A stretch of DNA of 64,000 bases, taken from assembly GCA_023101725.1 (NCBI GenBank), contig JALJCO010013363.1, positions 19,779 to 83,778 of the forward strand. Direction: 5' to 3'. Below, piece after piece: positions 57,663 to 64,000 of the stretch; positions within the stretch are counted from its first letter, which is position 1; each line of letters starts with the position of its first letter. A program made the position numbers and the translations under genes. Source of the stretch: Atherinomorus stipes (lineage: Eukaryota; Chordata; Actinopteri; Atheriniformes; Atherinidae). The notes beneath the pieces were generated by a model that was not told the DNA's origin, ran no database searches, and worked only from the letters and a program-made list of their open reading frames with translations.

Positions 57663-58154
57663 CAGTGATGCTAAAAGTCATGCTATCAGTCTTACTATGA
57701 GTCAGATTAAAAGCAATTCTGGCAGTCATGCTAGCTATCATGCTAACAGCGATGCTAAAGGTCATGCTGTCAGTCTGGTTGACTGTCATGCTAACAGTCA
57801 GGTTGAAAGCAGTTGTAGCAGTCAAACAGTGATGCCAATAGTCAGGCTAACAGTCATGCCATCAATCAGGTTGACTGTCATGCTAACAGTGATGTTAACA
57901 ATCAGGGTAATTATAATGTGAACATTCATGCCATAAGTAATTCCATCAGTCAGGTTTTCTGTCATGCTAAGAGTCAGGTGAAAACTCATGCTAGCACTCA
58001 TTGCAAGAGTAATGCTAATAGTGACGCTAAAAGTCATGCAATCAGTCAAGTTAACAGACTTACTATTATGCTAACAGTGATGCTAATAATCACACTATCA
58101 TTCTGTTTAACAGGCTAATTTTTATGTAAACAGTCATGCTAAAAGTCATGCTAA
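57663..58154. repeat. 12-bp minisatellite, about 41 degenerate units
   Basis: The 492-bp stretch is built of 12-bp units near CAGTCATGCTAA, with variants such as AAGTCATGCTAT, CAGTCAGGTTGA and CAGTGATGTTAA. The period is divisible by three, so frames on both strands stay open over long stretches and give four-residue periodic peptides (MTVS/SMTV types). No start context or domain supports a protein. There are no spacers, so it is not a CRISPR array. Confidence 0.9.
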
Positions 58155-58329
58155 TGTACCTTGTAGTAAGGAGAAAACCATTGATCAGAGCTCTTTTATT
58201 ATTCAACAGCTCGTCTCAGTGGGAATCAGCCTACTCTGAATTCCTGCTCTTCTTCCGTCCCAGGATGCTTTTCATATTTTTTCACTTCAGGGACTTCCTG
58301 CGTTTTGTTTTTCTTTGTTGCATCCCTGC

Positions 58330-61300
58330 AGCAAGGCAAGGCAAGGCAAGTTTATTTGTATAGCACATTTCATGTACAGAACAATTCAAAGTGCTTTACA
58401 TAGAACATTATAAGCAAAAGGGAGAAAAAAAAAAACAAAAAAAAACCAATTAGAAGCATGATTCAGAATTAAAAGCATTTAAGATTAAAAAGAGAGAAAA
58501 CAGAGACATGCGGATTTTAACTTTTGAATAAAATCTATGTAAATGCAGCTAAGAACAGGTGGGTCTTCAGCCTGGATTAAAATAAACTAAGTGTTTCAGC
58601 TGATCTGAGACGTTCTGGGAGTTTGTTCCAGACATATGGAGCATAGAAGCTGAACGCAGCTTCTGCATGTCTGGTTCTGACTCTGGGAACTGATAAAAGG
58701 CCGGATCCAGATGACCTGAGGGGTCTAGTAGGTTCATAGTGGGTCAAGAGGTCACTGATGTATTTTGGGCTTAAACCATTCAGAGCTTTATAGACCAGCA
58801 GCAGAACTTTAAAGTCTATTCTCTGATGGACCGGCAGCCAGTGTAAAGACCTGAGAACTGGACTGATGTGGTCCACTTTTCTGGTCTTTGTGAGAACTCG
58901 GGCAGCAGAGTTCTGAAGAGCTGCAGCTGTTTAACTGATTTTTTAGGTAGACCAGTAAAGACGCTGTTACAGTAGTCAAGCCGACTGAAGATGAATGCAT
59001 GGACTAGTTTTTCCAGATTTTCCTGAGACATCAGATCTTTTATCCTTGAGATGTTCTTCAGGTGATAGTAGGCTGATTTAGTGATCGCTTTGATGTGTTT
59101 TTCAAAGTTTAGGTCTGAGTCCATCACTACACCCAGATTTCTGGCCTGATTGGTAGTTTTTAGGTGTATGGACTGAAGTTCTGTGACAACCTGCTGTCGT
59201 TTCTCTTTGGCTCCAAAAACAATCACCTCAGTTTTGTTTTTGTTCAGCTGAAGAAAGTTGAGGCACATCCAGTCATTAATCTCATCAATACATTTACCAA
59301 GAGCTTGTACATGGCCTCGGTCTCCTGGTGACACTGTAATATATAGCTGTGTGTCATCTGCGTAGCTATGGTAACTAATATTGTTGTTCTTTATAACCTG
59401 AGCCAGTGGGAGCATGTAGATGTTAAACAGAAGAGGCCCCAGGATAGAGCCCTGGGGAACTCCACAGGTAATATTTGTCTGCTCAGATGTAAAATTGCCT
59501 ACTGACACAAAGTACTTCCTGTTCTCCAAGTATGTTTTGAACCAGTTTAGTACAGAAGAGAGACCCACCCACTTTTCCAGTCGTTGGAGTAATATAATGT
59601 GGTCAACTGTATCAAATGCAGCACTGAGATCCAGTAAAACCAACACTGACATTTTTCCAGTGTCAGTATTCAGACATATGTCATTCATGACTTTGGTCAG
59701 AGCAGTCTCGGTGCTGTGGTGCTGTCTAAAACCTGACTGGAAGACATCATAACGGTTGTTTTCTCTTAAAAAGTCATTTAGCTGGTGAAAAGCTGCTTTT
59801 TCAATGATCTTACTTAAAAATGGAAGATTGGAGATCGGCCTGTAGTTGCTCATCTGTGTCTTGTCTAGATTATCCTTTTTTAGCAGAGGTTTGATCACAG
59901 CTGTTTTCAGTGACTCTGGGAAAAGACCTGACGTTAGAGAGGAGTTCACAATCTGAAGCAGATCTGACTCCAAGGTCTTTGAGACCTTTTTAAAAAACCA
60001 GTGGGCAGGATGTCCAAACAGCAAGAGGAGGAGTTCAGTTGATGCAAGATGTCCTCCAGTTCTTTGCTAGTAATGGGATAAAACTGTATCATGGTGTTTC
60101 GACTTGGTGGACACAATACATGACCTGAACCTGCTGTTGTTGAACCAACGGCTTGTCTAATAATTTGGATTTTGTCTGTGAAAAATTTGGCAAAGTCATT
60201 GCAGGCTTTGGTGGAATAAAATTCAGGTGCTACTGACACAGGAGGGTTTGTTAGCCTGTCGACTGTAGCAAATAAGGCCCGAGCATTATGACCGTTTTTA
60301 GTGATGTCAGAAAAATACGAATTCCTTGCATTCCTCAGCTGTAAATTATAAAAGTGAAGTTTCTCTTTATAGATGTCATAATGAACCTGTAGTTTTGTTT
60401 TTCTCCATCTGCGCTCAGCTTTCCGACACTCTCTCTTTCCAGTTTTCACCAGTGTGGAATTTCTCCATGGAGACTTTTTCCTTCCAGAGATAACCTTCAC
60501 CTTAATAGGAGCAATAGAATCCATGACACTCAGCATGTTAGCATTAAAGTTAGTGACCAACTCATTGACTGAAACCCCTGACAGGGCAGGTGTTAGAGAG
60601 AAGACCTGGTTAAAAATCTCACTGGTATTTTCAGTTATACACCGTTTTGTTATCACCTCCTTTGAGACATTTGTGTGCACTGAGATGGTACTCTCAAAGA
60701 AAACACAGCAGTGATCCGACAGCCCCACATCACACACCGTGACCTTAGAAATGTCCAGACCCTTCGAGATCAGTAGATCTAAGGTGTGTCCTCTATTGTG
60801 TGTGGGCTCTGTGACATGCTGGGTCAACCCAAAGTTGTCCAGAGTGTTAATCAGGTCTTTAGTCCCTTTGTCCTGATGACAATCATAATGGATGTTAAAA
60901 TCACCAGTGATAACAAGATGGTCAAAGTCCGCACAGATCACAGACAACAGTTCAGTAAAATCATCATTAAAATCTGCACAGTATTTGGGCGGCCGATAAA
61001 TATTTAAAAACATGACTCTGGATGAGGCCGTCAGCTGTAAAGCCACGTATTCAAAAGAAGGGAAATCCCCAAGAGATAACTGTTTACACTGGAATGAGTC
61101 CCTAAATAAGATAGCGACCCCCCCCACCTCTCCTGTTCACTCTGGCTTCACTGATGAAACTGAAGTTAGGGGGCGTGGCCTCAATAAGAGCTGAATGACA
61201 GTTTTCATGTAACCAAGTCTCAGTTAAAAACATAAAGTCAAGGCTATGTTCAGTGATAAAATCATTGATTAGAAATGATTTTCCTGCTAAAGATCGAACA

Positions 61301-61538
61301 TTTAGTAAAGCTAACTTAAGCACTCTCAAAGTATCATCATGTTTTGGAACAGGCTGTATGTTTACTTTAGTTAAAAACCTTATAGAGTGGGTTTTCTCCC
61401 ATTTCTCCTTCTGTTACGTATCAAGACAGGGATAGTAAAACCTTCTAAACAGGGTCCCAGCTTGTTCTGGGAAAGTTTATGACTGCTAACCTCGCAGCCC
61501 GGAATCCCAGCACATCATACGTCAGACTGTCGAAGGGG
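58330..61538 (-). mobile_element. L2-clade LINE, nearly full length but frame-broken
   Basis: On the minus strand the order is a 5' leader (61538-61330), then the endonuclease. Its start (LALLNVRSLAGKSFLI...FLTETWLHE) lies in 61329-61102, and the rest (GDFNIHYD...HTLDLLISKG...LSDHCCVFF) in 61127-59946. The reverse transcriptase (MSNYRPISNLPFLSKIIEK, LLDLSAAFDTVDHIILLQRL, GVPQGSILGPLLFNIY, SYADDTQLY) lies in 60024-58816, and the C-terminal region (RSLHWLPVHQRIDFKVLLLV) in 58876-58577. A 3' tail (GGCAAGTTTATTTGTATAGC inverted sense) ends in (CAAGG)n at 58330-58347. Three one-base frame breaks occur. One is at a C8 run near 61118-61125, one at a T5A6 run near 59988-59998, and one near 58925. All key motifs are intact, so the copy is young but cannot make a full protein as written. 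Confidence 0.92.
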
Positions 61539-61559
61539 GGGGGGGGGCTACAGGCTACA

Positions 61560-61805
61560 GCTGTAGCTCAGGTGGAAGAGCAGTCGTCTTTCAACCGGAG
61601 GGTTGTAGGATCGATTCCAGGCTTCCCCAGACTACATGCCGAAGTGTCCTTGGGCAAGACACTGAACCCCAAGATGCCTCCCTATGTGCCCATCGGGGTA
61701 TGATTGTGTGTGCGATTGGGTGAATGTGATATGTAGTGTAAAGCGCTTTGAGCGGTTAGTATGAATGGAAAAGCGCTATATAAGTACAGTCCATTTACCA
61801 TTTAC
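61560..61805 (+). mobile_element. tRNA-derived SINE with CCATTTAC tail
   Basis: Box A (TAGCTCAGGTGG) is at 61564-61575 and box B (GATCGATTCCA) at 61609-61619. They are followed by CTTGGGCAAGACACTGAACC, AAAGCGCTTTGAGCGG and AAAAGCGCTATATAAGTACA, then a tail of CCATTTA repeats. This is a different SINE family from those at 31570 and 56345. It sits between a G13 run (61535-61547) and a C run (61809-61816). It is not a functional tRNA gene. Confidence 0.85.
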
Positions 61806-61952
61806 AGCGCCCCCCCCCGCTGGTAAGATATTTAATTACCGCCACATTGTGACATTTATTACATAGCTCCAAGATGTAGACAACATGAATGAACTCTGTT
61901 TAAAAACACCGTCAAATGATAAAAAAAAAACTTACGTGATCAAAAAAAATTC
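61806..61952. repeat. Repeat terminus reaching into the ZNF-C stop region
   Basis: Read on the minus strand, AGGGATGGGCACAATTAATC (from about 62000) starts a sequence with GATCAATTAACGATTGGCGA words typical of a hAT-like terminus. It runs down past 61952. The other end is not found, so it may be truncated by the SINE side. Confidence 0.45.
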
Positions 61953-63398
61953 TTAATGATCAATTAACGATTGGCGATTAATTGTGCCCATCCCTGAATT
62001 TAACATTTCGGTTTCATCACAGTGACTTGAATGAGTCCCGGAAACTGGTTTGTCTCCTGTGTGTATTCTCATGTGTTGGTTTAAGTGTGTCTTTTGACTA
62101 AATCTATGTCCACATTCATCACAGCTGAATGGTTTGTCTCCTGTGTGGATTCTCATGTGTCGGTTTAAGTGTGTCTTTTGACTAAATCTATGTCCACATT
62201 CATCACAGCTGAATAGTTTGTCTCCTGTGTGGATTCTCATGTGTCGGTTTAAGTGTGTCTTTCGACGAAATCTATGTCCACATTCATCACAGAAGAATGG
62301 TTTGTCTCCTGTGTGTATTCTCATGTGTCGGTTTAAGGTTGTCTTTTGACTAAATCTATGTCCACATTCATCACAGCAGAAAGGTTTGTCTCCTGTGTGG
62401 ATTCTAATGTGTTGGTTTAAGTCCGTTTTTCTACGAAATCTATGTCCACATTCACCACAGCTGACTGGTTTGTCTCCTGTGTGGATACTCATGTGTCGGA
62501 TTAAGCCAATTTTTTGACTAAATCTATGTCCACATTCATCACAGCTGAATGGTTTGTCTCCAGTGTGGATTCTCATGTGTTGGTTTAAGGACGTCTTGAG
62601 ACTAAATCTATGTCCACATTCATTACAGCTTAATGGTTTGTCTCCAGTGTGGATTCTCATGTGTCGGTTTAAGGTTGTCTTTCGACTAAATCTATGTGCA
62701 CATTCATCACAGCTGAATGGTTTGTCTCCAGTGTGGATTCTCATGTGTTGGTTTAAGTGTGTCTTTCGACTAAATCTATGTCCACATTCATCACAGCTGA
62801 ATGGTTTGTCTCCTGTGTGGATTCTCATGTGTCGCATAAGATTTTTATGTCTCAATATTTTGCCACAAACATCACATTCAATTGTTTTTTCCCCTGTGTG
62901 GATGTTTGTGGGGTTTTTGAGAGATTGCTGATGGTTAAAATCTTCTCCACAATCAGACCTGCTGAGGGATGTTTGGGCAGTGTTACACTCCACATCACTG
63001 TTTAAACTTGACCCATGTGCCATGTTGTTGTCCCAGCCTTTTTCAACGTCTCCCATTTTTTGTCCAAAATGGGACAAATTTTCCACCTCAGAAGAAGTTG
63101 AAGCCTTTCTGTCACTATTTGTATATAAATAACTGTTTGGGTCTGGATTACTGGTTACTCCTGGTCCTCCACAGTCCTCTCCATCAGTTTCTGGTTTTAT
63201 TTGTGTAGATGGGTTGCTTGTTGAAGAATCTAACTGTGTATTTCCTTCAGTTTGGGTTTGATAAAGATGGGCTGGATATGGCCAATGCAGCTGCTCTTTT
63301 TCATCATCTTCACTCTTCACACGAACTGTCATCATTGGTAAACTGGTGACACTCTCCACCAGCCCATCATCAGCTGCTCTCCATCCTGATTGGGCCAT
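61953..63398 (-). CDS. ZNF-C: C2H2 zinc-finger protein, 10 fingers
   Basis: The 481-codon minus-strand frame encodes a C2H2 zinc-finger protein, presumed nuclear and DNA-binding. The leader (about 150 residues) includes MTVRVKSEDDEKEQLHWPYP, a standard spacer of fish zinc-finger genes, and a decayed finger (SDCGEDFNHQQSLKNPTNIH). Then come CDVCGKILRHKNLMRHMRIH and nine units of xxC(D/N/G)EC(G/A)HRF(S/R)xK...H. The linkers are almost uniformly TGDKP rather than the usual TGEKP, unlike ZNF-A and ZNF-B. The frame ends VSGTHSSHCDETEMLNS and then about 13 residues that lie in an inserted repeat, which also supplies the stop. The ATG chosen lies inside the conserved linker exon in another frame. 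It is a distant paralogue of ZNF-A/B, outside the inverted duplication. Confidence 0.82.
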   Translation of the reverse strand: MAQSGWRAADDGLVESVTSLPMMTVRVKSEDDEKEQLHWPYPAHLYQTQTEGNTQLDSSTSNPSTQIKPETDGEDCGGPGVTSNPDPNSYLYTNSDRKASTSSEVENLSHFGQKMGDVEKGWDNNMAHGSSLNSDVECNTAQTSLSRSDCGEDFNHQQSLKNPTNIHTGEKTIECDVCGKILRHKNLMRHMRIHTGDKPFSCDECGHRFSRKTHLNQHMRIHTGDKPFSCDECAHRFSRKTTLNRHMRIHTGDKPLSCNECGHRFSLKTSLNQHMRIHTGDKPFSCDECGHRFSQKIGLIRHMSIHTGDKPVSCGECGHRFRRKTDLNQHIRIHTGDKPFCCDECGHRFSQKTTLNRHMRIHTGDKPFFCDECGHRFRRKTHLNRHMRIHTGDKLFSCDECGHRFSQKTHLNRHMRIHTGDKPFSCDECGHRFSQKTHLNQHMRIHTGDKPVSGTHSSHCDETEMLNSGMGTINRQSLIDH

Positions 63399-63494
63399 AG
63401 TTCCTCTGGTTCCTCCTTAATGAGATCTGACTCTTGGTCCTGTTCGTCTACTCTCCACTTACAGGGAACCTCGTCTGTAATCACTGCTGCAGAT
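63332..63494 (-). pseudogene. ZNF-C linker exon, out of frame with fingers
   Basis: After the acceptor (CCTTGCAG on the minus strand, exon from 63494) the frame expected from paralogues reads LQQ and then meets TGA. A neighbouring frame gives VPCKWRVDEQDQESDLIKEE then PEELWPNQDGEQL, the conserved linker, and stops soon after. The frame of the spacer and fingers (GLVESVTSLPMMTVRVKSED) is entered only after a shift just downstream of GEQL. Two frame changes thus separate the N-terminal side from the fingers. Confidence 0.65.
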
Positions 63495-64000
63495 CTGCAA
63501 GGAAAAAAGAAATGAAAAAGAAAGATAAAGCTGGATTTCAAGACCAGGCAGCACAAGAATTCTCCCCTCAGCCCCTCTTCAACATCATACCTTAAACATG
63601 TCTGCATGCACAACATCCCAGTCAAAAGAAGTGCAGCGTTGTTTACAATATCAAGTAACGTTGCAGAAAATACCTTGTAAAGAAGAAAAGCTTTTGACCA
63701 CATCAACTTTATCTGTTTATTAGCAATCAAATGGTCATGGGCAGTGACATACTTTAGTGTCAGTCTTTTTTATCGGTTCTATGGTTTGTGATGGACATCT
63801 CTCCCACCTAGGGGTGGGTATCACCAGGCACCTTGCTATACGATAATGTGCAGTGATGTTTTAGTTAACGATGACGAAATCATTTCGTTGACGCCCCTTT
63901 TTTTAATGACAATAACGAGACAATGACGAGCTAAACATGTCTCTATGATGACTAAAACATGACAAGACGTGCATGATTTTTTTGTTGACGAAACGAGACT
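63495..64000 (-). other. Upstream region of ZNF-C and window end
   Basis: A donor CTTCTTTACAAG|GTATTTTCTGCAAC lies at 63674/63673 on the minus strand, shared with 15388/15387, and probably ends an upstream exon. 63765-63815 (GGTTCTATGGTTTGTGATGG) matches sequence upstream of ZNF-A (about 24840-24865) and ZNF-B (about 43440-43465). From 63817 (TAGGGGTGGGTATCACC) another hAT-like terminus begins, and 63865-64000 is a repeat rich in GTTGACG and AACGAGAC words that runs off the window. Confidence 0.5.

Noticed and set aside
57556..58118. MTVS-repeat proteins on both strands
   Set aside because: They are frames kept open by a 12-bp minisatellite; no signal, domain or start context supports them.

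Overview
The window is nuclear DNA of a ray-finned fish, most likely a teleost. The evidence is the company of elements: fish-type multi-exon C2H2 zinc-finger genes with an IKEEPEELWPNQ-type linker exon, an L2-clade LINE, a second EN-bearing LINE, an L1-like ORF2 end, a Ty3/gypsy pol end, a Penelope-like GIY-YIG end, tRNA-derived SINEs and many small hAT-type elements with 8-bp target duplications. I cannot name the species. Confident host genes are few: three C2H2 zinc-finger reading frames. Most other sequence is mobile or simple-repeat DNA.

Layout. 1-15.5 kb: interspersed repeats, two small hAT-like elements, a Penelope-like tail, a GC-rich duplicated patch and a 2.9-kb A-rich, C-poor desert. 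15.57-55.36 kb: a large imperfect inverted duplication. Its outer arms are 15570-17809 and 52677-55362; its inner arms are 24690-27515 and 40058-43612. Each inner arm carries one zinc-finger gene (ZNF-A, plus strand, 9 fingers; ZNF-B, minus strand, 17 fingers), so the two face each other. Each outer arm carries two short sequences with good splice signals (5' exon-like). Between and inside the arms lie different transposons: a LINE endonuclease remnant, a 1.1-kb hAT element, a LINE 3' end, an L1 end, a gypsy end, a hAT nested inside a hAT, and a Penelope-like end. 55.4-61.8 kb: a palindromic MITE, two SINEs, a 12-bp minisatellite and a nearly complete but frame-broken L2 LINE. 61.95-63.4 kb: a third zinc-finger gene (ZNF-C, minus strand), whose last codons come from an inserted repeat.

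How it fits together. The picture is a zinc-finger cluster that grew by inverted duplication and by internal finger-array expansion while being heavily invaded by transposons. In all three zinc-finger paralogues the conserved linker exon is out of frame with the finger array. Each finger array still has its own ATG and a long intact frame. Several transposon frames are broken by single-base shifts, some at homopolymers, so uncorrected long-read error must be kept in mind.

Limits. All comparisons are by eye within this window. Family names rest on recognisable protein motifs, terminal repeats and target duplications, not on searches.
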